A stretch of DNA of 11,884 bases from Deltaproteobacteria bacterium (GTDB lineage Bacteria > Desulfobacterota > GWC2-55-46), in assembly GCA_021825035.1 (NCBI GenBank), contig JAKAIQ010000040.1, positions 1-11,884 of the forward strand, read 5' to 3'. The notes under the pieces were generated by a model, which saw only the letters and a list, made by a program, of their open reading frames with translations, searched no databases and had not been told where the DNA came from. Positions within the stretch are counted from its first letter, which is position 1. Each line of letters begins with the position of its first letter. A program made the position numbers and the translations under genes. Shown here one piece after another: positions 6,657 to 11,884 of the stretch.

Positions 6657-7208
6657 ATGAGCGAGAGATACGAGATACGTTTCAGCGGTTCCGGCGGGCA
6701 GGGCATGATACTCGCGGGGATAATAATGGCGGAGGCCGCGTCGATCTACGGCACGAAGAACGCTGCGCAGAGCCAGTCCTACGGCCCTGAGTCGAGGGGC
6801 GGGGCATCCAAGGCCGAGGTCATAATAAGCGATCAGCCCATCGACTACCCGAAGGCTACTTCGATTAGCTGCATGCTCGCCATGACGCAGGAAGCCTGCG
6901 ACAAGTATCACGGCGACATAAAGGACGGGGGCATACTCCTCGTTGACGCCGAAGAGGTAAAAAAGATCCCGGACGGCAAGTTCAGGGTCTTTTCCTTCCC
7001 GATTATCGGCACGGCGCGGGACGAGCTCGGCAAGACCATCGCGGCTAACATTGTGTCGCTTGGCATGATAACCGAGCTTACCGGCATCGTCACCCACGAG
7101 GCCATAGAAAAGGCGGTTCTCGCCAGGGTCCCAGCCGCGTTCCTCGACTTGAATAAAAAGGCCCTTCAGCTCGGGTTCGAGAAAGCGAAGGGACTGAAGA
7201 ACAAGTGA
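6657..7208 (+). CDS. korC: 2-oxoglutarate:ferredoxin oxidoreductase gamma subunit
   Basis: 183 aa, the usual length of OorC/KorC-type gamma subunits. It is a structural partner of the KorAB core and contributes to the CoA site. Seen: N-terminal FSGSGGQGMILAG (9-21), SQSYGPESRGG (39-49), and the conserved hydrophobic core continuing to about residue 150. ATG at 6657 has GGAGG (6647-6651) five bases upstream. It is the last gene of the D-A-B-C operon; a strong terminator hairpin begins 18 bases after its stop. Confidence 0.93.
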   Translation: MSERYEIRFSGSGGQGMILAGIIMAEAASIYGTKNAAQSQSYGPESRGGASKAEVIISDQPIDYPKATSISCMLAMTQEACDKYHGDIKDGGILLVDAEEVKKIPDGKFRVFSFPIIGTARDELGKTIAANIVSLGMITELTGIVTHEAIEKAVLARVPAAFLDLNKKALQLGFEKAKGLKNK

Positions 7209-7226
7209 GGCTCTTAAAGGCGGACG

Positions 7227-7271
7227 AAAACCAAAGCCCTCTCATCGGAAGATGACGAGGGCTTTGGTTTT
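7227..7271. terminator. Strong bidirectional intrinsic terminator of the kor operon
   Basis: CCAAAGCCCTC (7231-7241) pairs with GAGGGCTTTGG (7257-7267); the stem continues as TCATC/GATGA across one bulged C, closed by a GGAA loop. AAAA (7227-7230) and TTTT (7268-7271) flank it, so it can work on both strands, although no opposing gene abuts it. Confidence 0.9.
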
Positions 7272-7454
7272 GCAGCGCCGCACTACCATGTCCTTCGTTT
7301 TCACCGTAAGAACGCTTTTCCGGATCGCTCAAATCTGCACTTCGTAACTTAAATCGTGAAAATTCTTTAGTTATAATGACGAAAGTTGTCACTCTATCGG
7401 CTCTATATATGATTGATTTAGAGCTAACATTCCGTTATTTAAGGATAATTTGAA
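7272..7454 (+). promoter_or_regulatory. Non-coding region upstream of the sigma-54 promoter; possible enhancer site
   Basis: No gene is supported here. GCTCTA/TAGAGC (7400-7405/7419-7424, 13-nt spacer) is an inverted repeat centred about 70 bases before the predicted sigma-54 start, where an enhancer-binding activator could sit. A TATAAT at 7372-7377 lacks a good -35 and is at best a weak second promoter. Confidence 0.3.
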
Positions 7455-7471
7455 TTGGCACACGAATTGCT
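7455..7471 (+). promoter_or_regulatory. Sigma-54 (RpoN) -24/-12 promoter
   Basis: TTGGCACACGAATTGCT holds GG (7457-7458) and GC (7469-7470) separated by exactly 10 bases, matching the TGGCAC-N5-TTGCW consensus. A T-run follows. Predicted start is near 7481, giving a 5' UTR of about 55 nt for the barrel gene. Such promoters need an AAA+ enhancer-binding activator, which is not in the window. Confidence 0.8.
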
Positions 7472-7535
7472 TTTTTAATGTGGAGTTTTCAGTAAAGCGA
7501 CGCAGTTACAAAAAAACCTGAGAGAGGTTGCATAT

Positions 7536-8288
7536 ATGAAAAAGCTGCTTATGGCAATTGCCGTTTTTTCGGTTGTATTCATTTCAAGGGACGCGTCTGC
7601 GCTTCTAAGCGTCGAAGGCAGGTACTGGTTCACAGGCCTTAGCGGCACGGCCAACATCTCAGGCTCGGGGATTCCCGGTACAGGAGTCGACCTGGTCAAG
7701 GACCTTGGACTCCAGTCCAACACCGGTTTCCCTGAAGTCCGGGTAGGATTTAATATCGGAAGCAACAGGATCAGGTACGACTTTGTCCCGCTCAAGTGGG
7801 GCGGAACCTCTACACTATCGCAGACATTCAATTTTAATGGCCAGACCTTCTCGGCCAGCGACAGGACAAGCTCGGAGCTTCGGGCCAATTATCACCGACT
7901 CGGATTCGAGCACGATTTCATAGATGCGGCCGGCGAAAGGCTCGGGGCCATAATCGAGGTGAAATACTTCGATATGAAAGCCGCCGTAACTGATTTAACC
8001 CGTGGCATGGAAGCCTCGAAAACGCTTGCCCTGCCGATCCCTTCAGTAGGCGTGACAGGCCGCGTTGCGCTCCCGTTTCTTTTTGGAGTGGACGGTGAGG
8101 TGAGCGGCATAAGTCTTGGCAGCGCTGCCTATGTAATAGACGGCGAGGCGGGAATGGACTTCAAGCCTATTCCTTATTTCAGCCTTACCGGCGGATACAG
8201 GGCGTTGGTACTCCACTTCGATCACAACGACTCGAAGGCGAACATGACGGTTAAAGGCCCCTTTGCCGGGCTGAAGGCTGAATTTTAG
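7536..8288 (+). CDS. Predicted outer-membrane beta-barrel protein
   Basis: 250 aa. A signal peptide is clear: MKK, a hydrophobic core (4-16), and a probable cut after SRDASA (22). The mature part shows alternating polar/hydrophobic strands rich in Gly and aromatics (for example VEGRYWFTGLSG, PEVRVGFNIG, NRIRYDFVPLKW, RLGAIIEVKYFDM, FSLTGGYRALVLHF) and ends in Phe, the barrel-assembly signal, in LKAEF. About eight strands would fit the length. There is no lipoprotein Cys and no catalytic motif; the ligand or role is unknown. AGAGG (7523-7527) lies eight bases before ATG. It is a single-gene unit driven by the sigma-54 promoter at 7455. Function remains undefined; it could be a small porin, an adhesion or envelope-stress protein. 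Confidence 0.75.
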   Translation: MKKLLMAIAVFSVVFISRDASALLSVEGRYWFTGLSGTANISGSGIPGTGVDLVKDLGLQSNTGFPEVRVGFNIGSNRIRYDFVPLKWGGTSTLSQTFNFNGQTFSASDRTSSELRANYHRLGFEHDFIDAAGERLGAIIEVKYFDMKAAVTDLTRGMEASKTLALPIPSVGVTGRVALPFLFGVDGEVSGISLGSAAYVIDGEAGMDFKPIPYFSLTGGYRALVLHFDHNDSKANMTVKGPFAGLKAEF

Positions 8289-8472
8289 CTTATGACGAAT
8301 TGTTTGACGCAGTGCCATCGGAAGCGGGCAATAAAGGCCCTGCCGGACGTGTTTATCTAATGTATTCGACCTCAACAGGAGGGCCTGCAACCTGAGTTCG
8401 AGAGAAGACATAAAGAACAGGTAAAACCGGTTTTACCAAGCTTTAATTTTATGTTGTTTATCATCTTTCATT
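8289..8472. other. Convergent intergenic region
   Basis: It separates the + strand barrel gene from the - strand truA. No gene is supported. It contains AGGCCCT/AGGGCCT (8335-8341/8380-8386) and the 18-bp palindrome listed separately, then AT-rich DNA up to the truA stop. Confidence 0.5.
8420..8437. terminator. 18-bp perfect palindrome, possible shared terminator
   Basis: GGTAAAACCGGTTTTACC is a perfect palindrome (7-bp stem with a CCGG loop as RNA). Its position between convergent genes fits a bidirectional terminator, though the T-runs outside the stem are short. A protein-binding site is the alternative. Confidence 0.45.
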
Positions 8473-9249
8473 TTATTTATGACTCTTTTCGACTCGAATA
8501 GCAATCTCCTCGGCATACTCCACCTTTACGAGAAATAGTCCCTGCGGAGGGGCGGTCATGGCCGCAGCCTCGCGGTTCTTGGCCTCTATAATAGTCTTTA
8601 TGTCGTCGGGCTTCAGTTTGCCCTTGCCGAGGGTGACGAGAGTCCCCACCATTATCCTTACCATGTGTCGGAGGAAAGCAGTCCACATCACCTCGAACTC
8701 AATCATCCCTTCGGGCTTCTCAGATATTTCAATGGAAGTCACCTCCCTTATCGAGTGCCGGGCGTCGGAGTCGGCGGCCCTGAAAGACGAAAAGTCCTTC
8801 TCGCCTATCATGTGCTTCGCGCCTTTTCTCATGAGATCGACATCGACGGGCTGATAGACGAACCACGTGAAGTTACGCATGATCGATGACGGATAGCGCC
8901 TGTTAAGGACCCTGTAAAGGTAGGTCTTTCCGTTCGAGTTCCGGCGCGAGTCGAAATCCGGCGGGACTTCCGCGGCGTCCTTTATCACTATGTCTTCGGG
9001 AAGGATGGAATTGAGCGCCTGAATTATCCCGGGTAGCGGAATGCGGGAGGCGGTCTTGAAGTTCGCCACCTGCCCCCAGGCGTGCACCCCCGCGTCGGTG
9101 CGGGAAGCTCCAGTGAGGTTTACGGGCGAGCCCGTGAGCTTTTCGATAGCCTCGGCGAGCTTCCCCTGGATCGTCGGGTGTCCGGCCTGCGCCTGCCAGC
9201 CCGCGTAGTGCGTGCCTTCGTATTCGATGAGGAGTCTGATGTTGCGCAT
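8473..9249 (-). CDS. truA: tRNA pseudouridine(38-40) synthase
   Basis: 258 aa from ATG at 9249. It isomerises uridines 38-40 in tRNA anticodon stems. Seen: the family N-terminus MRNIRLLIEYEGTHYAGWQ; GASRTDAGVHAWGQ (47-60) with catalytic Asp52; TYLYRVLNR (family RNA-binding strand); FSSFRAADSD; and the C-terminal FLRHMVRIMVGTLV and AAMTAPPQGLFL segments. An in-frame TTG at 9288 would add 13 residues, but these look unlike the family, so ATG is preferred even though neither start has a good ribosome binding site at normal spacing; AGGTGG sits ~27 bases upstream inside a hairpin. asd is the next recognisable gene upstream, with ~900 bases of orphan ORF and repeats between. Confidence 0.93.
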   Translation of the reverse strand: MRNIRLLIEYEGTHYAGWQAQAGHPTIQGKLAEAIEKLTGSPVNLTGASRTDAGVHAWGQVANFKTASRIPLPGIIQALNSILPEDIVIKDAAEVPPDFDSRRNSNGKTYLYRVLNRRYPSSIMRNFTWFVYQPVDVDLMRKGAKHMIGEKDFSSFRAADSDARHSIREVTSIEISEKPEGMIEFEVMWTAFLRHMVRIMVGTLVTLGKGKLKPDDIKTIIEAKNREAAAMTAPPQGLFLVKVEYAEEIAIRVEKSHK

Positions 9250-9275
9250 TTTTAAGGTAAGACTATCAGTTAAAT

Positions 9276-9294
9276 CCACCTTTTCCAAAGGTGG
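9276..9294 (-). promoter_or_regulatory. Hairpin upstream of truA holding its only purine-rich tract
   Basis: CCACCTTT (9276-9283) and AAAGGTGG (9287-9294) form a perfect 8-bp stem with a 3-nt loop. On the - strand the second arm reads AAAGGTGG, the nearest Shine-Dalgarno-like sequence to truA. It may limit truA translation, or be one more member of the local hairpin family. Confidence 0.35.
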
Positions 9295-9409
9295 AAAAAG
9301 GGTGATTATGAAGCGAATTTTAACTTTTTCGGGCCTCTGCGCTTTCGGCCATCGTTTGACGTGCGTAAAGCCGCCCTGCCTTCAAGGGACTTTCTAAAAT
9401 TTCCCCTGT

Positions 9410-9430
9410 CCCCTCTTTAAAAAAGAGGGG
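9410..9430. repeat. REP-like hairpin 1
   Basis: CCCCTCTTT and AAAGAGGGG form a perfect 9-bp inverted repeat around AAA. It is the first of several G/C-strand-biased hairpins between truA and the orphan ORF. It could double as a - strand terminator for read-through from the orphan gene. Confidence 0.6.
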
Positions 9431-9464
9431 AACAAATGTTCGATAACCGTACCCCTCACCCCAC

Positions 9465-9487
9465 CCCTCTCCCACAAGGGGAGAGGG
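9465..9487. repeat. REP-like hairpin, type A copy 1
   Basis: CCCTCTCCC/GGGAGAGGG around a 5-nt ACAAG loop, preceded by CCCCTCACCCCA. It closely matches 11253-11274, with one substitution and one deletion. The form resembles the CCCTC-rich hairpin repeats scattered in many proteobacterial genomes. Confidence 0.75.
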
Positions 9488-9510
9488 AGAAAGCGGACTT
9501 CTTTTAAATA

Positions 9511-9549
9511 CCCCTCCCTTGATGGGAGGGGACAAAGGGGAGGGTGAAA
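9511..9549. repeat. REP-like hairpin, type B copy 1
   Basis: CCCCTCCC/GGGAGGGG (9511-9518/9524-9531) around TTGAT, then a CAAAGGGGAGGGTGAAA tail. Aligned to 11337-11375 it is identical at 35 of 39 positions. Confidence 0.75.
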
Positions 9550-9610
9550 GAAACGCCGCTTAAAATGCGATATTGCTTCCCCTTCGCTTCTCGCACAACG
9601 GCCTAAGAAA

Positions 9611-9633
9611 CTCCCCTGATGGGGGAAGGGGAG
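9611..9633. repeat. REP-like hairpin next to the orphan ORF stop
   Basis: CTCCCC (9611-9616) pairs with GGGGAG (9628-9633), with TGATGGGGGAA between; the TGATGGG core recalls type B. It lies 2 bases beyond the stop codon of the orphan ORF. The rest of 9295-9635 contains only these repeats and no supported gene. Confidence 0.5.
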
Positions 9634-9635
9634 AG

Positions 9636-10052
9636 CTACCCTCCAAGCTCCGGTTCGGCAACGTCGAATTCAACGATCATGCCGACAGGAAAAGTAATAG
9701 CATATCTTTCAGTATCGCGCTTAACCGTCTGCGAAGTGGGAATTACCAATCCAAGATAATTGACCGCTTCATTACTGAAAGCCTTGTGGTTGAAAGGGCC
9801 TTTATAGCCGGCAGGCAGGCTGACTTCATAAGTGCCTACCTCAAAATTTGCGCCTATCTTATGTTTTACGTCCGCATGCAAATCATGTTTTTCGCCTTTG
9901 TGCGTAAAATAAAAAAATACGGTTGAAACCATGTGTTCATTGTCGCCGCTGAGGTCTGAATTCAGGACGCATTTGTAGAATTCGACCCTGGCGTTAGGCC
10001 TATGTATCATGCGTTTACGTTCCTTTGGTTTGCGGATTTTTACTTTTCGCAT
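9636..10052 (-). CDS. Hypothetical protein, orphan
   Basis: 138 aa; I do not recognise the family. ATG at 10052 follows GAGAGG by about eight bases on the - strand, which supports real translation. The N-terminus is very basic (MRKVKIRKPKERKRMIHR), followed by a soluble, strand-rich region with aromatic and His residues (STVFFYFTHKGEKHDLHADV, GTYEVSLPAGYKGPF, YLGLVIPTSQ) and a short acidic end (EFDVAEPELGG). No signal peptide, membrane segment or Cys motif is seen. Composition is AT-richer than asd and truA, and it uses CGT/CGC and ATT more than the AGG/ATA typical of neighbours, suggesting recent acquisition. REP-like hairpins flank it on both sides. It sits between asd and truA, which are often adjacent in other bacteria. 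Confidence 0.6.
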   Translation of the reverse strand: MRKVKIRKPKERKRMIHRPNARVEFYKCVLNSDLSGDNEHMVSTVFFYFTHKGEKHDLHADVKHKIGANFEVGTYEVSLPAGYKGPFNHKAFSNEAVNYLGLVIPTSQTVKRDTERYAITFPVGMIVEFDVAEPELGG

Positions 10053-10073
10053 TTGGCTATCCTCTCATCCCAG

Positions 10074-10096
10074 CCTTCCCCCGCGAGGGTGGAAGG
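10074..10096. repeat. REP-like hairpin between asd and the orphan ORF
   Basis: CCTTCCCCC and GGG-T-GGAAGG form a 9-bp stem with one bulged T and a GCGA loop. It lies downstream of asd, but no T-run follows on the - strand, so it looks more like a repeat than a terminator. Confidence 0.5.
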
Positions 10097-10147
10097 GGTA
10101 AACATTACAGCTCATTCCGCCCACAGCCACGGGTAACGGCCACGGTA

Positions 10148-11170
10148 TTATAAATAATCCCTTATAAGAAGCTCCGCTATCTGAACGGCATTAAGCGCCG
10201 CGCCCTTGCGGAGGTTATCCGACACTATCCACATGTTGAGGCCGTTTTCTATCGATTCGTCCCTGCGGATCCTCCCGACGTAGACCGGGTCGGTTTCGGC
10301 GGCATCAACCGGCATCGGGTAGAGCCCCTTTTTTATGTCGTCCACAACCTTAACCCCCGGCGCTTTCGTTAGAAGCGCCTTCACGTCCTCCGGGTCTACG
10401 GGTTTCTCGGTCTCGACGTTGACCGCCTCCGAGTGCGACACGAATACCGGCACACGGACTGTCGTTGCCGTCACCCTTATTGAATCGTCGCCGAAGATCT
10501 TCCGGGTCTCGTTCACCATCTTAATCTCTTCCTTCGTGTAGCCGTTGTCGAGGAAGGAGTCTATCTGCGGCAGGCAGTTGAACGCTATCCTGTGCGGGAA
10601 GACCTTCTGCTCGTACGTCCTCATGTTGTAGAGCGCCCGCACCTGGTCGGAGAGCTCGTCCATCGCTTCCCTGCCGGCCCCGGATACCGACTGATAGGTG
10701 GATACCACTATCCTTTTTATTTTGTATTTGTCGTGTATTGGCTTAAGCGCGACGACCATCTGGATGGTTGAGCAGTTCGGGTTGGCTATGATGTTCCTTT
10801 TCTTGTATTTGCCTATGTCGCCGGGGTTTACCTCGGGAACGACAAGCGGTATCTCCGGGTCCATCCTGAACTGGCTTGTGTTGTCGATGACGACGCACCC
10901 GGCTTTTGCCGCCACGGGCGCGTAGATTGCGCTTACGCTCGCGCCCGGCGAGAATAGCCCGATATCTACGCCCTCGAAGGTCTCCTTTTCGAGGAGCTTT
11001 ACCGGAAGCTCCTTACCTTTGAATGGGAGCGAGCTTCCGGCGGAGCGTTCGGAAGCTAATAGCGTAAGTTCCTTAACCGGGAAGCCCCTTTCCTCGAGTA
11101 TCTTTATGAACTCCCCTCCGACTACGCCGGTCGCTCCGGCTATGGCGACGTTATAGGCCTTTTTCTTCAC
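10148..11170 (-). CDS. asd: Aspartate-semialdehyde dehydrogenase
   Basis: 340 aa. It reduces L-aspartyl-4-phosphate to L-aspartate 4-semialdehyde with NADPH, the branch-point step to lysine/diaminopimelate, threonine and methionine. Seen: NADP-binding AGATGVVGGEF (11-21); SPGASVS (74-80); NTSQFRMDPEIPLVVPEVN (97-115); NPNCSTIQ (130-137) with catalytic Cys133; STYQSVSGAG (157-166); and RVPVFVSHSEAVNVE (239-253) with the catalytic-site His246. Length and motifs match the bacterial SemialdDH family. The start is GTG at 11170, with AGGGGA seven to eight bases upstream. It has its own promoter (11200-11229). The orphan ORF lies downstream rather than truA. Confidence 0.96.
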   Translation of the reverse strand: MKKKAYNVAIAGATGVVGGEFIKILEERGFPVKELTLLASERSAGSSLPFKGKELPVKLLEKETFEGVDIGLFSPGASVSAIYAPVAAKAGCVVIDNTSQFRMDPEIPLVVPEVNPGDIGKYKKRNIIANPNCSTIQMVVALKPIHDKYKIKRIVVSTYQSVSGAGREAMDELSDQVRALYNMRTYEQKVFPHRIAFNCLPQIDSFLDNGYTKEEIKMVNETRKIFGDDSIRVTATTVRVPVFVSHSEAVNVETEKPVDPEDVKALLTKAPGVKVVDDIKKGLYPMPVDAAETDPVYVGRIRRDESIENGLNMWIVSDNLRKGAALNAVQIAELLIRDYL

Positions 11171-11199
11171 TCTAAAATCCCCTTTTATTTGATACTAAA

Positions 11200-11229
11200 A
11201 TAATAAGGCAAAATAGGCGGTTAAGTCAA
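11200..11229 (-). promoter_or_regulatory. Sigma-70 promoter of asd
   Basis: On the - strand, TTGACT (11229-11224), an 18-bp spacer, and TATTAT (11205-11200). Each box matches consensus at 5 of 6. The predicted start near 11193 gives a short leader of about 23 nt before GTG. Confidence 0.65.
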
Positions 11230-11252
11230 ACAGGATTGTGCGCCTCATCGGG

Positions 11253-11274
11253 CCCTTTCCCACAGGGGAGAGGG
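11253..11274. repeat. REP-like hairpin, type A copy 2
   Basis: CCCTTTCCC/GGGAGAGGG around ACAG. The T in place of C (compared with 9465-9487) gives a G-U pair, so the stem is kept. Confidence 0.7.
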
Positions 11275-11336
11275 GAAATCAGCCACGGCCATGATATCCG
11301 GGAGAGATCGTTTAACAATTGCCCGCCTCGCGGCGT

Positions 11337-11375
11337 CCCCTCTCTTGATGGGAGGGGGTAAAGGGAAGGGTGAAA
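11337..11375. repeat. REP-like hairpin, type B copy 2
   Basis: CCCCTCTC/GGGAGGGG around TTGAT with a TAAAGGGAAGGGTGAAA tail; 35 of 39 positions identical to 9511-9549. Its last bases overlap the start of the terminator stem at 11374. Confidence 0.75.
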
Positions 11376-11410
11376 CTGAAGGGCAAGGTCTCTGACCTTG
11401 CCCTTCAGTT
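11374..11410 (-). terminator. 17-bp perfect hairpin after the activase-like gene
   Basis: AACTGAAGGGCAAGGTC (11374-11390) and GACCTTGCCCTTCAGTT (11394-11410) pair perfectly around a 3-nt loop, 21 bases beyond the - strand stop. Its placement fits a transcription terminator, but the following T-run on the - strand is short. Confidence 0.65.
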
Positions 11411-11431
11411 GTCTATTGGCAATGCGGCTTC

Positions 11432-11839
11432 CTAAGCGTGCGCGTGGGAGGAGCGCTCCTTTTTTGCCTGTCCCTGCCCGGCGACGCCCTTTTTGCCCCT
11501 CTCCATGAACTCGCGCGCCTGATGGACGAAGGCCTCCATGCGGGTTATGGAGTTCGAGTCCTCTATGCCCTCGTAGACCATGTTCAGGTAAGGGATATTC
11601 TGGTTCTGCTCGCGGAGCCTCTTAAGTACGGCGTTTACGACCGTACCCGGCATGCAGGTAAACGGCATGGCGTTTACGATGCCGTGCGCGCCCTTCGTTA
11701 TGTAGTCGATGGCCTTGCCGACCGAGAGTATCGCCTCGCCCTCGAAGGTGTCCGGTAGGTAGGAGATGGCGTTCTTAAGTATCTCCTCGACCCTCGGCTC
11801 GTGGCCTCCTCTGAGGTCGCCGTTAAGGATATTTTCCAT
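11432..11839 (-). CDS. C-terminal part of a CoA-substrate enzyme activase-like protein (DUF2229-type), 5' part missing or broken
   Basis: 135 aa from an ATG at 11839 that is probably internal. Seen: GHEPRVEEILKNA, FEGEAILSVGKAIDY, GIVNAMPFTCMPGTVVNAVL and IPYLNMVYEGIEDSNSITR, which recall the conserved C-terminus of large activase-related proteins (2-hydroxyacyl-CoA dehydratase activator relatives). The tail GQGQAKKERSSHAHA is low-complexity. Reading upstream in frame gives DFFQRKDEKK, which looks like the same protein, then TAG at 11872-11870, 15 bases from the window end. No start codon lies between that TAG and ATG 11839, and the ATG lacks a well-placed ribosome binding site. Either the gene is disrupted, the base is wrong near a sequence end, or a short separate protein is made. 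The known proteins are far longer. Exact activity is unknown. Confidence 0.65.
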   Translation of the reverse strand: MENILNGDLRGGHEPRVEEILKNAISYLPDTFEGEAILSVGKAIDYITKGAHGIVNAMPFTCMPGTVVNAVLKRLREQNQNIPYLNMVYEGIEDSNSITRMEAFVHQAREFMERGKKGVAGQGQAKKERSSHAHA

Positions 11840-11884
11840 CTTCTTTTCGTCTTTCCTCTGGAAGAAGTCCTAGACACCGGTACG

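Noticed and set aside
9250..9288. Upstream TTG start for truA
   Set aside because: It adds 13 residues unlike the family N-terminus, and MRNIRLLIEYEG begins exactly where TruA proteins usually begin.
9320..9535. - strand ORF with SPSPLVGEGWGEG
   Set aside because: It is a translation of the CCCTC-rich hairpin repeats; this kind of peptide arises wherever such repeats occur and has no ribosome binding site.
10147..10152. TATAAT on the - strand after asd as a promoter for the orphan ORF
   Set aside because: It overlaps the end of asd and there is no -35-like box at the right distance.

Overview
The window reads as ordinary chromosome of a Gram-negative, anaerobic or microaerophilic bacterium. 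Evidence for this is a ferredoxin-dependent 2-oxoglutarate enzyme, a fumarate-reductase-type flavoprotein, a signal-peptide-bearing outer-membrane barrel and a near-perfect sigma-54 promoter. The genes are G+C-rich but use ATA (Ile) and AGG (Arg) very heavily. Gene content and the korDABC order fit a Desulfobacterota (deltaproteobacterial) or Nitrospirota-like lineage; that assignment is inference, since no marker gene fixes the taxonomy.

Layout. Bases 1-7271 on the + strand hold a carbon-metabolism block: a fumarate reductase/succinate dehydrogenase-type flavoprotein (15-1664), sucC-sucD (1934-4015) and korD-korA-korB-korC (4305-7208), closed by a strong bidirectional terminator. Together these interconvert fumarate, succinate, succinyl-CoA and 2-oxoglutarate, which is one arm of the reductive TCA cycle. 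ATP-citrate lyase, the iron-sulfur partner of the flavoprotein and the other cycle enzymes are not in the window, so autotrophy cannot be concluded. The block appears to hold at least three transcription units: an extended -10 promoter lies before sucC, a TTGACA promoter lies before korD, and both have long structured leaders.

Bases 7272-8288 hold a sigma-54-type promoter and a predicted small outer-membrane beta-barrel protein (+). From 8473 to the end all genes are on the - strand: truA, an AT-richer orphan ORF, asd with its own promoter, and the 3' part of a CoA-enzyme activase-like (DUF2229-type) gene with an in-frame TAG 15 bases from the window end. The non-coding DNA between these genes is filled with G/C-rich hairpin repeats of a REP-like kind. 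Two repeat types occur twice in the same order.

I found no clear new multi-gene system. The most unusual items are the short FAD-subunit architecture, the competing hairpins between korD and korA, a 20-bp palindrome that contains the sucD ribosome binding site, the sigma-54 promoter of the barrel gene, and the repeat/orphan insertion that separates asd from truA.
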